Source of the DNA: Marinoscillum sp040218045
Lineage (GTDB): Bacteria > Bacteroidota > Bacteroidia > Cytophagales > Cyclobacteriaceae
DNA length: 64,000 bases
Direction: 5' to 3'
NCBI GenBank assembly: GCA_040218045.1
Contig: JAVJQA010000006.1
Coordinates: 186,001 to 250,000 of the forward strand
Below, piece after piece: positions 43,552-53,052 of this stretch. A program made the translations under genes and the position numbers. Numbering within the stretch: position 1 is the stretch's first letter; each line of letters begins with the position of its first letter. The notes beneath the pieces are model-generated. The model saw only the letters and a list, made by a program, of their open reading frames with translations. It was not told the origin of the DNA and searched no databases.

Positions 43552-44064
43552 ATGAAAAATTATTTACTCCTCCTCAGCCTGGCTGTACTCATTTTAGCTT
43601 CTTGTAAAGATGATGAACCCGAAATAGACCCTTTGGTAGGTGAATGGGAATTAGTAGAAATGGAGATGGTGGATCTACCTAATGGTTTTGTGAATTTTGA
43701 AGGAGTGACCGATATTAACGTATACGGAGAATCACTATTCACGATAGAGTTCAATGCAGACATGACGTTCGAAAGAACTCTTAGGTTTTCTAATGGTCGA
43801 GTAGAAGACGATGGGACTTGGGAACGAGATGATGATGAAATAGAATTAGATGTTGAGGACGATGAGGGGTTGCCAGATACGTATGTGATTGTTGAAGACG
43901 TGGATGATGATGAGCTCTTACTAAGTGCAGAAGTTACCTACAACCTTCTTCCAGATGCCGTAACTGATACTGCAACAATTGACAGTCAAGAAGAATTAGT
44001 TGCTCTGTATGAAGCTTATGGTCAATCCGTAAAAGTGACTGTTAATCATTATTTCGAGAGGTAA
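43552..44064 (+). CDS. Small lipocalin-like lipoprotein preceding SusC
   Basis: The 170-residue protein has a lipobox (LILASC, Cys 18) followed by IDPLVGEWELVEMEM and FTIEFNADMTFERTL, a pattern of lipocalin-like lipoproteins that open with a GxW strand. The mature part is very acidic (runs such as ERDDDEIELDVEDDE). It lies 10 bases before the SusC gene and so probably belongs to the import locus. Function unknown; ligand capture at the cell surface would fit. Confidence 0.75.
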   Translation: MKNYLLLLSLAVLILASCKDDEPEIDPLVGEWELVEMEMVDLPNGFVNFEGVTDINVYGESLFTIEFNADMTFERTLRFSNGRVEDDGTWERDDDEIELDVEDDEGLPDTYVIVEDVDDDELLLSAEVTYNLLPDAVTDTATIDSQEELVALYEAYGQSVKVTVNHYFER

Positions 44065-44074
44065 ATAGAAGAAT

Positions 44075-47000
44075 TTGGTACTAAGATTTGTACTTGTCCT
44101 GTTTTCGTTTGTAACGGTTTTTGAGTGTTTATCCCAATCCACTATATCAGGAACAGTAACCGATCCTGCCGGGGATCCACTTATTGGTGCCACTGTTCAG
44201 ATTGAAGGAGAAAACACTGGTACTGTAACGGATCTGGATGGAAACTTCAGAATAGAAGTGAACACCGGCCAAACACTGATCATTAGCATGATTGGTATGG
44301 AAAGCCAGGAGGTGCTGGTTAAAAATTTCCAACCCATCAGCTTACAATTAAAAGAAGCCACCTCCATTCTGGGTGAGGTGGTGGTCACCGGCTTTCAGGA
44401 AGTCAATCGCAAGCTATTTACCGGAGCATCACAAAGCCTGAAAATGGACGACATCAAAGTCAATGGCCTAAGTGATGTGAGCAGGGCTCTGGAAGGCCAG
44501 GTGGCTGGTGTGAATGTGGACAATGTATCGGGAACCTTTGGCACCACGCCAAAAATCCGGATTCGGGGTAACGCTTCCATCAATGGAAACAACCAGCCAC
44601 TGTTTGTCGTGGATGGAGTGATTCTTGAAGACCTGGCCAATGTCAACACGGATGATTTCATCTCAGGAAATGCCAACACGCTGATCTCCTCCTCCATTGC
44701 CAACCTCAACCCTAACGATATTGAGTCTTTCCAGATTCTCAAAGATGCCTCCGCCACGGCCATTTATGGCGCCCGGGCGGCCAATGGCGTAATTGTAATT
44801 ACCACCAAAAGAGGAAAGAGTGGCAAGCTCAAAGTCAATTACTCCGGCAACTATTCATTTAAATTAAGACCTACTTATAACCAATTCAATTTGCTGAACT
44901 CTGCTGAAGAAATGTCCGTCTATCGCGAACTCTATGATAAAGGGTTGGTGGACATTACTACTTCGGTTAGAGCACAAAATTATGGAGCAATGGGTGAGAT
45001 GTTTACCCGGATTGCTAACCATGAGCTTGCCTGGGGGCCGGGAGGAACGCTCAATGAAGAATTTCTCAATAAATATGAAAATGCAAACACTGATTGGTTT
45101 GATGTTCTTTTTAGGGATGCCGGTTTACAGCAGCAACATTCGGTGAGTTTCACTGCCGGTAGTGAAAAGTCCAACAGCTATTACTCCATTTCCTATCTGA
45201 ACGACCAGGGCCAGACCGTAGCTGACAATGTGTCCAGGGTAACCGCTTCCGCCAGAAACACTTATTTCCTTTCGGATATTTTCACTTTTGGCCTAAAGCT
45301 CAGTGCGAGCTATCGAGACCAGCGAGTGCCGGGAACTAGAAATAGAGAGTTTGACCCGATTACAGGACGGTTCAGCAGAAATTTTGACATCAATCCTTTT
45401 AGTTATTCGCTCAATACCGCGCGCTCTATCAGACCTTATGATGACGATGGTAATTTAGAGTACTTCCGCAGAAACTATGCTCCGTTCAACATTTTGGAGG
45501 AGCTGCAATACAATTTTATTGACATTAGTGTTTCTGATTTTTCGGCCCAGACGGACTTTACCATTTCCCCTTCAAAACACCTGAACATCAAAGGGGTGAT
45601 GCAAGGGCGGTATGCGAATACGGTAAGAGATCATACAGTCCATGAAAATTCTAACCAAGCTGAAGCGTACCGTGCGAATGGTACCCAGTTTATCCAGGAT
45701 GCCAACAACCTCCTGTACCGGGATCCGGATAATCCGGGCCTTAATCCTGTCGTCATTCTACCGCAGGGAGGATTTAATTATCTGGACCAAAGCGAACTTT
45801 TGAACTTTTATAGCCGTGTAAGTGCTGATTGGAACCGGGTCTTTGCAGAAGCTCACGAAATCAACCTGCTCCTTGGCCAGGAAATCAGATTTTCGAATCG
45901 ATCCGAATCAAGCACCACCGGGATGGGAGTCATATATGAGAGTGGTGGAGTGGTGGTCACTGACCCTAACATCATCGAATTCTTTAACCTCCAGAATATT
46001 GACTACTACAGGTTATCCAGTTCAAAAGATCGGTTTATTGGTTCATTTATCAATGGCGGCTACTCTTATAAATCACGATATGTGGCCAATTTCACAGTAC
46101 GTTATGACGGCTCAAACCAACTGGGTGAAAGCAAGTCCGCAAGATATCTGCCTACCTGGAATGTGAGTGGGGCTTGGAATGCGACGAACGAATCCTTTTT
46201 CAACGTCCCTTGGATCGATAACCTAAAAATTCGGGGTACATATGGAATCTCCGGAAACCTTCCTCCGAATGCCAGCGCCCTTTTAAACCTACAAGCAGAT
46301 GTGACTGTTCGTCCAAATGATGTGGAGCCATACCTCTATATACAGGACCTCACCAATACCCAGTTGACCTGGGAGAAACTCAAAGAACTCAACATCGGTG
46401 CTGACATTTCCTTCTTTAGCAATCGCATCAACACCTCCCTTGATTATTATCAAAGAAATGCATTTGACCTGATCGAGACCGCACAGACCAGTGGTGTTGG
46501 TGGACAAGGCCTTAAATCAGGAAACTTTGCAGATATGAGAGCTGATGGCTTTGAAGTGACCATCTCTACCGAAAACATCAACAATGGCACATTTTCATGG
46601 AGGACCAATTTCAATATTGGGTATACCAAAGATCAGGTGACCCGATTGGACTTTGGCCCGAGAATCGCTGACGCCATCAATCAGAATGGAGCTGCAGTGC
46701 TGGGAGGACCAAGACGCGGACTTTTTTCTACAAGGTTTGCCGGTTTAAACAGCCAGGGCATTCCTACATTCTATGATGAAAATGGAGAAATAGTCTACCA
46801 ATATGACCTACAGGACAGAGAATCACTGCAGGCAACCTTACAATATGAAGGCCCCGTGGAACCAAGAGGTGCAGGTGGTTTGACCAACACATTAAATTTT
46901 AAAGGGTTCACATTTACGGTGCTGCTTTCCTACAAGTTTGACTATAAGGTTCGTCTCAACGATGGTTTCTTTTCAACTTACACGGATTTTGACGCTCTAC

Positions 47001-47377
47001 CTGCGGAATTGGTGAACAGATGGGCAGTGCCTGGTGACGAAGAACTTACAGATGTGCCGGTAATACTGGACAGAGGAGTCACGCAAACGAATGGTAATGT
47101 GGTATTGGCTTATCAACTTTATAATAAAAGTACAGTGCGTGTAGCAGATGGTGATTACGTAAGGTTGCGAACTGTCAGACTTGGATACGCAGTGCCCCCT
47201 GCGCTTATTGGTAAAATGGGATTGGCTTCAGCGTCAATCAGTGTAGAAGCTCAAAACCTGGCCCTACTTTATTCAGACAGTAAGCTCAACGGACAAGACC
47301 CGGAATTTTTTAGTAGTGGTGGTGTTTCATTGCCTCAGCCAAAAACTTTGACTTTCACATTAAACGTTGGGTTTTAA
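44075..47377 (+). CDS. SusC/RagA-type TonB-linked outer-membrane transporter
   Basis: The protein (1100 residues, TTG start) has a signal peptide (cleavage near ECLSQ), a carboxypeptidase-like domain (TISGTVTDPAGDPLIGATV), a plug with LGEVVVTGFQEV, IRIRGNASINGN and the highly conserved ATAIYGARAANGVIVITTKRG, and a barrel ending in LTFTLNVGF. It imports oligomers with its SusD partner. The start of the SusD gene overlaps the TAA stop (TAATG). With a metallohydrolase and DUF4302 downstream, protein or peptide-like ligands are more likely than plain glycans. Confidence 0.95.
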   Translation: MVLRFVLVLFSFVTVFECLSQSTISGTVTDPAGDPLIGATVQIEGENTGTVTDLDGNFRIEVNTGQTLIISMIGMESQEVLVKNFQPISLQLKEATSILGEVVVTGFQEVNRKLFTGASQSLKMDDIKVNGLSDVSRALEGQVAGVNVDNVSGTFGTTPKIRIRGNASINGNNQPLFVVDGVILEDLANVNTDDFISGNANTLISSSIANLNPNDIESFQILKDASATAIYGARAANGVIVITTKRGKSGKLKVNYSGNYSFKLRPTYNQFNLLNSAEEMSVYRELYDKGLVDITTSVRAQNYGAMGEMFTRIANHELAWGPGGTLNEEFLNKYENANTDWFDVLFRDAGLQQQHSVSFTAGSEKSNSYYSISYLNDQGQTVADNVSRVTASARNTYFLSDIFTFGLKLSASYRDQRVPGTRNREFDPITGRFSRNFDINPFSYSLNTARSIRPYDDDGNLEYFRRNYAPFNILEELQYNFIDISVSDFSAQTDFTISPSKHLNIKGVMQGRYANTVRDHTVHENSNQAEAYRANGTQFIQDANNLLYRDPDNPGLNPVVILPQGGFNYLDQSELLNFYSRVSADWNRVFAEAHEINLLLGQEIRFSNRSESSTTGMGVIYESGGVVVTDPNIIEFFNLQNIDYYRLSSSKDRFIGSFINGGYSYKSRYVANFTVRYDGSNQLGESKSARYLPTWNVSGAWNATNESFFNVPWIDNLKIRGTYGISGNLPPNASALLNLQADVTVRPNDVEPYLYIQDLTNTQLTWEKLKELNIGADISFFSNRINTSLDYYQRNAFDLIETAQTSGVGGQGLKSGNFADMRADGFEVTISTENINNGTFSWRTNFNIGYTKDQVTRLDFGPRIADAINQNGAAVLGGPRRGLFSTRFAGLNSQGIPTFYDENGEIVYQYDLQDRESLQATLQYEGPVEPRGAGGLTNTLNFKGFTFTVLLSYKFDYKVRLNDGFFSTYTDFDALPAELVNRWAVPGDEELTDVPVILDRGVTQTNGNVVLAYQLYNKSTVRVADGDYVRLRTVRLGYAVPPALIGKMGLASASISVEAQNLALLYSDSKLNGQDPEFFSSGGVSLPQPKTLTFTLNVGF

Positions 47378-48870
47378 TGAAGAGAAATTTGACATATCGA
47401 TTATGTGCCTGGGCGGGAATCGGAGTTCTTTTTGTGGCCAGTGGATGTGACAACTTCCTGGATGTCGCCCCTGACAACCGAGTGAAGCTCGATGATTTTG
47501 AGAAAAGTGCCCAACTTCTGACCAATGCATATTCCATTGCCAGTCCGGCATTTACTGACTGGATGACTGATAATGTAGGGTTCACCACGGGCGTAACCAT
47601 CCGGCCAGCTCAGCAGCAGGCCTATGAATGGGAGGACATTACCACCGGTCCTACCGAACTGGATACTCCTGATTTTTTCTGGTTTGAAACTTACAATGCC
47701 ATTGCTCATGCCAATGAAGTGCTGGCCGAACTGAATAATCTTCCTGTGGAAAATGACGAAGACGAGGCACACAAAGACGCCATAGAGGCCGAAGCAAAAC
47801 TCGCTCGTGCTTATGGCCATTTTATGCTAGTCAATATGTTTGGGCAACATTTCACAATTGATGATGGTGAGGATGGAGTGCCGTATGTCAAAACACCGGA
47901 AACCGTTTTCATCGAAACCTATAAGCGTGAATCCGTAAGAAAGGTTTATCGCGAAGTAGAAGATGATCTTGAAGACGGGCTTGAGATGGTGGATGACTCT
48001 TATTACAACAATTCTGGCAAATATCATTTCAATAAGAATGCAGCACTCGCTTTTGCTTCTCGTTATTATCTATGGAAAGGTGAACCATTTGATTGCATTG
48101 AATATAGCAGTCAATTATTAGGCTCCAATCCCGGTCGGTATGTTCGCGATATGACTTCTGATGAGTTCCAAAATGCAAAGTCCTCAATCACTGGATATCC
48201 CCAACTCTATACATCACCAGACTTGCCAGCTAACATTCTTTTGATGCGGAAAATATCACTGGTTCAGCGAACGGATTTTGCGCATGGCCCACTCGATGAG
48301 GACTATTCCGACTTGTTTGCTGCCAATCTATTCCCAAGCACAACAGATGAAAGAGAAAACCCAGCCTTTGTAAAAGGAGACAATGGGCTGCTTCCAGTAA
48401 GGTTTCAAAGCCTTTTCGAACGGAGCAGTTTGAATTCTAATGTAGGGACACCTTACCACATTGCGATCAGCTTTAGTGGAGAAGAAGTGCTTTTAAATAG
48501 AGCTGAAGCCTATGTGCTGGTCAACAACCTGGATGCAGCGTTGGCGGATCTGCAAACCTTTGTCAGCCGCAGATATAGTGGTGGGTCTACTGACTTGACT
48601 TACGCCCGATTGAGAGCTTTCTTCGGTGCCAACAATGACCCGGATTTCACTGATCAGTTGATTTTGCTCAACTACATCTTATTTGAGCGGCAAAAAGAAT
48701 TTATCATTCAGGGTATGCGCTGGTTTGACATCAAAAGATATGGTCTATCGGTCACACACAACCTGGCCGATGGATCGACCATACGCCTGGAGTCTAATGA
48801 CAAAAGAAAAATATTTCAGATTCCACAATCGGCACAGGACGTGGGAGGGTTAGAACCGAACGACAGATAA
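47377..48870 (+). CDS. SusD/RagB-type nutrient-binding lipoprotein
   Basis: The 497-residue protein has a lipoprotein signal (LFVASGC), the SusD opening CDNFLDVAPDNRVKLDDF, a TPR-like helical core, and the C-terminal SusD segment LLNYILFERQKEFIIQGMRWFDIKRYG. It caps the SusC barrel and binds substrate at the cell surface. ATG overlaps the SusC stop by one base, giving tight coupling. Confidence 0.95.
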   Translation: MKRNLTYRLCAWAGIGVLFVASGCDNFLDVAPDNRVKLDDFEKSAQLLTNAYSIASPAFTDWMTDNVGFTTGVTIRPAQQQAYEWEDITTGPTELDTPDFFWFETYNAIAHANEVLAELNNLPVENDEDEAHKDAIEAEAKLARAYGHFMLVNMFGQHFTIDDGEDGVPYVKTPETVFIETYKRESVRKVYREVEDDLEDGLEMVDDSYYNNSGKYHFNKNAALAFASRYYLWKGEPFDCIEYSSQLLGSNPGRYVRDMTSDEFQNAKSSITGYPQLYTSPDLPANILLMRKISLVQRTDFAHGPLDEDYSDLFAANLFPSTTDERENPAFVKGDNGLLPVRFQSLFERSSLNSNVGTPYHIAISFSGEEVLLNRAEAYVLVNNLDAALADLQTFVSRRYSGGSTDLTYARLRAFFGANNDPDFTDQLILLNYILFERQKEFIIQGMRWFDIKRYGLSVTHNLADGSTIRLESNDKRKIFQIPQSAQDVGGLEPNDR

Positions 48871-48871
48871 C

Positions 48872-49771
48872 ATGAAAAACGCTTCTATCACATTCAAAGT
48901 AAAGATTCCGACAAGCTTGTACACGCTTAGCCTGCTTTGTTTGTTGTGGATCATGCCTTCTTGTTACCCGGATGAATCACTCAACGTAGACGAAAAGGAT
49001 GTAGATCTGGAGTTAAATGAACTTGATCAATTTATAGAGGACAACTTCACCGAAGAATATGATATGGCCATTCGTTATCGATATGTGGACAGATATGTGA
49101 ATCCGGGAGAACGGGTAACTCCTCCAAAAGTGGAAGTTGTAAGACCTATGCTCGACTTCATTCAAAACTATTGGATAAACCCGTATCTGGAAGTTGCTAA
49201 TGGTGAAGCTTTCTTCAGAGATCATGTGCCAGCAGAAATTATCTTACTCGGTGGGTTCATTTTCAACCCCGACGGCACAGTTACACTGGGAACAGCAGAT
49301 GCCGGCGCACGAATCACATTTACCAATGTCAACTCAATAGATGAAGAAGATGACGAGTGGCGTACTTTACAGTTGCAAACTGTCTATCATGAGTTTGCAC
49401 ACACAGTCCATCAGCGCTATAAGCTGCCTGCATCTTTTGAAACCATCACAACCCGGGGATACACCAGTGCCGGGTCATGGTTTAATCTTACAGATGAGGA
49501 AGCACTTAACAGAGGTTTTGTGTCACCTTATGCCACCAGTTCTCCTAATGAAGATTTTGCCGAAACCGTCGCTTTTTTCCTTTTCGATCCAGATTTTTTT
49601 GATCATTTCATCAATCAAACCGACGATTGCACTACTGCCGAATGCGTGTCAGAAAATACCGGGAAAGCATTTATTGAGGAAAAACTTGCTGCCATTACGG
49701 AGCACTACGGCAAAGTAACAGGGGTGAGCCTGGAAGAGTTGAGGGAAGTAATTCAGGCCAAACTGCCATAA
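48872..49771 (+). CDS. Substrate import-associated zinc metallohydrolase lipoprotein
   Basis: The 299-residue protein has a signal peptide with a lipobox (LWIMPSC) and a zincin motif HEFAHTVHQ near residue 173, followed by NEDFAETVAFFLF, which supplies a likely third zinc ligand. This is the HExxH lipoprotein that accompanies SusC/SusD and DUF4302 genes in Bacteroidota (TIGR04549 type). It probably trims a peptide or protein substrate at the surface before import. It lies 1 base after the SusD stop. Confidence 0.9.
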   Translation: MKNASITFKVKIPTSLYTLSLLCLLWIMPSCYPDESLNVDEKDVDLELNELDQFIEDNFTEEYDMAIRYRYVDRYVNPGERVTPPKVEVVRPMLDFIQNYWINPYLEVANGEAFFRDHVPAEIILLGGFIFNPDGTVTLGTADAGARITFTNVNSIDEEDDEWRTLQLQTVYHEFAHTVHQRYKLPASFETITTRGYTSAGSWFNLTDEEALNRGFVSPYATSSPNEDFAETVAFFLFDPDFFDHFINQTDDCTTAECVSENTGKAFIEEKLAAITEHYGKVTGVSLEELREVIQAKLP

Positions 49772-49772
49772 C

Positions 49773-51161
49773 ATGCGGAAGAAACTGATCTACATATTAC
49801 TTGGTCTCTCCTTCGCTTTTGGCTGTGAAGACGAAAAGTCTGACCTCCCATCTGTGGAAGATCGTACAGAGGCGGCAATAGAAGATTTAAGAGATCATTT
49901 GACTGATCCGACCAATGGCTGGAAAGTTAGTTACCAACCCACTTCGGAATCTGGTAGTTTCTTTATGATCATGGATTTCAGTGAAAATGGAGATGTGAAC
50001 ATCCAGTCTGATCTGGCAGCTGATGACGGAGTTTATTTCAACCAAACCACATCTTATCGCATTGATTCAGGCCTTGGCCTGGAGCTCATATTTGAAACTT
50101 ACGGCGCGCTTCACTACCTGTTTGAACTGGATCAAGCAAGCTTTGGTGCTGAGTTTGAATGGTTATACGAAGGTGAAGATGATGACAAACTGACTTTTTC
50201 GAGCAAGTCAGATCTCTTTGACCAAAGTACGATCATTTTTGAACCTGCGACATCTACTGATGTGCTTTTATTTTCCCGGGAAATCGCTGAAAATTTTGAC
50301 AGTTATGCTGGTCAGTCCCCGAGATTGTTTGGAGGGGCCAATCCTTCGCAGCAATTGTATCTAAGCAACATTGACCTTTCGGTTTTCTGGTCTGTAGATC
50401 TTTCAAAACGTATCCTCAACATTGATCTTGCTGGAAAAGGGAGTACCATTCAAGAGGTAATAGCAGGCAATTACCAAGCAATTGGCCAAGCATCAGGTTA
50501 TACGTTTCTTGATGGTAAATTTGTATTGAACAACCCTGTTACGATTAACACGGGAGGTCAAAGCTTTCTCTTAAGTGAAATTATACTTGAAGAATACAGC
50601 ACAAATGGCGATCCCCTGTGTGCTGGATCTGGTGAAAATACGCCAAGCTATACTATAAGCGTAGCTGAGGTGGGTTCTGGAACCCTCACAAAAAATCTCA
50701 TCAATAGTTCTGGTTTTGGTTTCACAGCGCAGAGTCAATCACTTTATTCTGTGAATATTCCATTCATTTTTGATGACAGCCTGAGGTCTTTAGCGGAAGA
50801 GGGTAGTATTAGTACAAAGTTGCCAAATGCCGTTGCATTCCTGATGACTTTAGGGTTTGACTCAGATAGCATCCCGGAAAACTCCGTCGGGTTTTTAGTA
50901 GAATATGACAATGATACCACCGAGTACCATCTCAGGTCTTTTGATGCCAATCTTGTCGGAAACCTTCTGGAGATTTCTCTGCTTGATGAATACTATCACA
51001 CGGGTAACCCTCCAGCAGGTGAGCAACAGGCTTTGATGGAAATTACCGATGAGGTCTTCGAAGGTGGTTCGGTATATGCCTATGACCTTGCCATTAGGGG
51101 ATTGACGGCATTCCAGTTTTATAATCCCTGTAATGGTTACGAGTTCATCCTCGTGCGTTAA
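49773..51161 (+). CDS. DUF4302 lipoprotein
   Basis: The 462-residue protein has a lipobox (SFAFGC) and the DUF4302 pattern: a conserved start DRTEAAIEDLRDHLTDPTNGWK, FFMIMDFSENGDVNIQSD, and a beta-rich body to the end. It follows the metallohydrolase by 1 base and closes the import operon, its stop abutting the convergent ispF stop. DUF4302 proteins are surface lipoproteins of these loci with no assigned role. Confidence 0.9.
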   Translation: MRKKLIYILLGLSFAFGCEDEKSDLPSVEDRTEAAIEDLRDHLTDPTNGWKVSYQPTSESGSFFMIMDFSENGDVNIQSDLAADDGVYFNQTTSYRIDSGLGLELIFETYGALHYLFELDQASFGAEFEWLYEGEDDDKLTFSSKSDLFDQSTIIFEPATSTDVLLFSREIAENFDSYAGQSPRLFGGANPSQQLYLSNIDLSVFWSVDLSKRILNIDLAGKGSTIQEVIAGNYQAIGQASGYTFLDGKFVLNNPVTINTGGQSFLLSEIILEEYSTNGDPLCAGSGENTPSYTISVAEVGSGTLTKNLINSSGFGFTAQSQSLYSVNIPFIFDDSLRSLAEEGSISTKLPNAVAFLMTLGFDSDSIPENSVGFLVEYDNDTTEYHLRSFDANLVGNLLEISLLDEYYHTGNPPAGEQQALMEITDEVFEGGSVYAYDLAIRGLTAFQFYNPCNGYEFILVR

Positions 51162-51647
51162 CTATTTCTTATAAATCAACGCCACAGCGTGAGCGGCTAC
51201 TCCTTCTTCCTTGCCTACAAAGCCCAGTTTTTCAGTTGTGGTAGCTTTTACTGAGACATCTTCCACAGCAATGCCCATGGTTTCCGCCAGTTTTTCCTTC
51301 ATGGCTTCAATATGAGGGCTAAGTTTTGGTTGTTGTAAACAGACTGTAGCATCTACGTTAATGATTCCGTACCCTGCTTCCTCAATGAGGTCAACAACTC
51401 TCCGCAGCAATATCTTACTGTCTATGCCTTTGTATTGTGGGTCTTTATCAGAAAAATGAAAGCCGATATCACGCATATTAGCCGCTCCAAGTAGTGCATC
51501 ACAAATCACATGAATAAGTACATCTGCGTCTGAGTGACCAAATGCGCCATGTGTGTGGGGCACCTTAATCCCACCTATCCAAAAATCGACACCCTCGGCA
51601 AGTGCGTGCACATCATAACCATATCCAATCCTAATATTCGGTTTCAT
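51162..51647 (-). CDS. ispF: 2-C-methyl-D-erythritol 2,4-cyclodiphosphate synthase
   Basis: The 161-residue protein has RIGYGYDVHALAEG at residues 5-18 with the zinc ligands Asp and His, GHSDADVLIHVICDALLGAA, DIGFHFSDKDP, and the C-terminal KATTTEKLGFVGKEEG. It makes MEcPP in the non-mevalonate isoprenoid pathway. It overlaps the upstream M16 peptidase gene by 4 bases. Confidence 0.96.
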   Translation of the reverse strand: MKPNIRIGYGYDVHALAEGVDFWIGGIKVPHTHGAFGHSDADVLIHVICDALLGAANMRDIGFHFSDKDPQYKGIDSKILLRRVVDLIEEAGYGIINVDATVCLQQPKLSPHIEAMKEKLAETMGIAVEDVSVKATTTEKLGFVGKEEGVAAHAVALIYKK

Positions 51648-52879
51648 TTTTCAGCATTGTAATAGAGCGTGGTACAATTCTTTTCATTCAAAATGTCATT
51701 GGCAGCAGCCACTATGTCGTCGGCGGTTACTGATTTAATCATCCCAATTTCGTCATTGACGAGATTGGTGTCCCCCAGGAAATTTGCATAAGCCAGCCCC
51801 ATTGCACGATTGAGCAAATCCACCTCCGCAAATACAGTAGTTGCCTCAGCTTGGTTTCTGACCTTCTCCACTAAAGAATCATCAATATTTTTCTTCATTG
51901 GTTCTATCAGGTTTTGCACTGCTTGATCTGCTTCCCTCATATCAACTCCAGGCAACAGTTTGCCTGAAATCACCAGTAAGCCCGGATCATAACTCCCAGT
52001 GACGTAAGATGAAAGGCTGGAAAACATAGGATTGTTTTTTACCAGTTCCTGATGCAAAACAGATGAGTTTCCGCGCCCGATTAGATCACTTAGTAAATCC
52101 GCAGCGTGATAGGCCTTGTCTACCCGGGAGGGCATGTGATAGGTTTTGTAAAGCGCATCCGCAGGCACGTCGGCATTTATTTCCAAGTGCCGTGCTTCTT
52201 CCTGCTTTGGCTCAGCAACAATCTCCTGGCTTTGGTTTGGTTTTCCGGGGATTTCACCAAACCATTTGTTGGTGAGTTCAAGAGCCTTATGCTCTGTAAT
52301 ATCCCCTGCTATTACCAAAATGGCGTTTCCCGGATGATAATGAGTCTCAAAAAAACTCTTGACATCACTCATTGTCGCCTCTTCTATGTGACTAATTTCC
52401 TTGCCAATGGTGGGCCATTGATAAGGGTGCTTCTGATAGGCAACCGGCCGCATTTTCAACCAAATATCTCCATAAGGCTGGTTAAGATAGCGCTGCTTGA
52501 ATTCTTCAATAACCACTTTTCTTTGAACCTCAAGCACTTCCGGATCAAATGACAAACTCAACATTCTGTCTGACTCCAGCCAAAATGCCGTTTCCACATT
52601 TGCCGAAGGAATGGTCACATAATAATTGGTGATGTCGGTATTGGTAAATGCGTTGTTCTCGCCACCCACCGCCTGAAGCGGTTCATCAAAGTTTTTGATG
52701 TGTTTAGAACCACCAAACATTAAGTGTTCGAAAAGGTGCGCAAACCCGGTCTTATGTGGGAGTTCATTGCGTGAGCCTACCTTATAAAGCAAATTGAGAC
52801 AAACCAAAGGGGTGTTGTGATCTTCATGAACAATGACATGAAGCCCGTTTGGTAAAGTTTGTTCTGTAAATCTTACCAT
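51644..52879 (-). CDS. M16 family zinc peptidase (insulinase-like)
   Basis: The 411-residue protein has the inverted zinc motif HLFEHLMFGG (HxxEH, about residue 46-50) and the downstream glutamate expected for M16 enzymes near residue 120 (VVIEEFKQRY). It is a single-subunit-length, two-lobe protein without a signal peptide. An intact active site points to the active M16B class. A mitochondrial-processing-peptidase-like or PqqL-like function is possible; the substrate is unknown. Its stop overlaps the ispF start. Confidence 0.9.
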   Translation of the reverse strand: MVRFTEQTLPNGLHVIVHEDHNTPLVCLNLLYKVGSRNELPHKTGFAHLFEHLMFGGSKHIKNFDEPLQAVGGENNAFTNTDITNYYVTIPSANVETAFWLESDRMLSLSFDPEVLEVQRKVVIEEFKQRYLNQPYGDIWLKMRPVAYQKHPYQWPTIGKEISHIEEATMSDVKSFFETHYHPGNAILVIAGDITEHKALELTNKWFGEIPGKPNQSQEIVAEPKQEEARHLEINADVPADALYKTYHMPSRVDKAYHAADLLSDLIGRGNSSVLHQELVKNNPMFSSLSSYVTGSYDPGLLVISGKLLPGVDMREADQAVQNLIEPMKKNIDDSLVEKVRNQAEATTVFAEVDLLNRAMGLAYANFLGDTNLVNDEIGMIKSVTADDIVAAANDILNEKNCTTLYYNAEK

Positions 52880-52979
52880 GAAGCATCAAAATTAAAGAAA
52901 TCTAACGGGCTATTCTGCACCAAGCCTCACTTTGAAAATGAGTCTTATAAAAAACAATGGTGCATGAATGGATTAATTT

Positions 52980-52987
52980 TACCTTTG
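52980..52987 (+). promoter_or_regulatory. Candidate -7 element for the fused E1 gene
   Basis: TACCTTTG matches TAnnTTTG exactly, 66 bases before the ATG at 53053, in the divergent gap with the M16 gene. A -33 box is not evident. Confidence 0.5.
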
Positions 52988-53052
52988 ACGAAATTTTCAC
53001 GACCCCATTGAAAATAACCTATTAACAAGCACCCCTAAACAAAGCGTCAAAA

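Noticed and set aside
52106..52552. 148-codon plus-strand frame opposite the M16 gene
   Set aside because: Shadow of the minus-strand peptidase; no motif and no plausible start signal.
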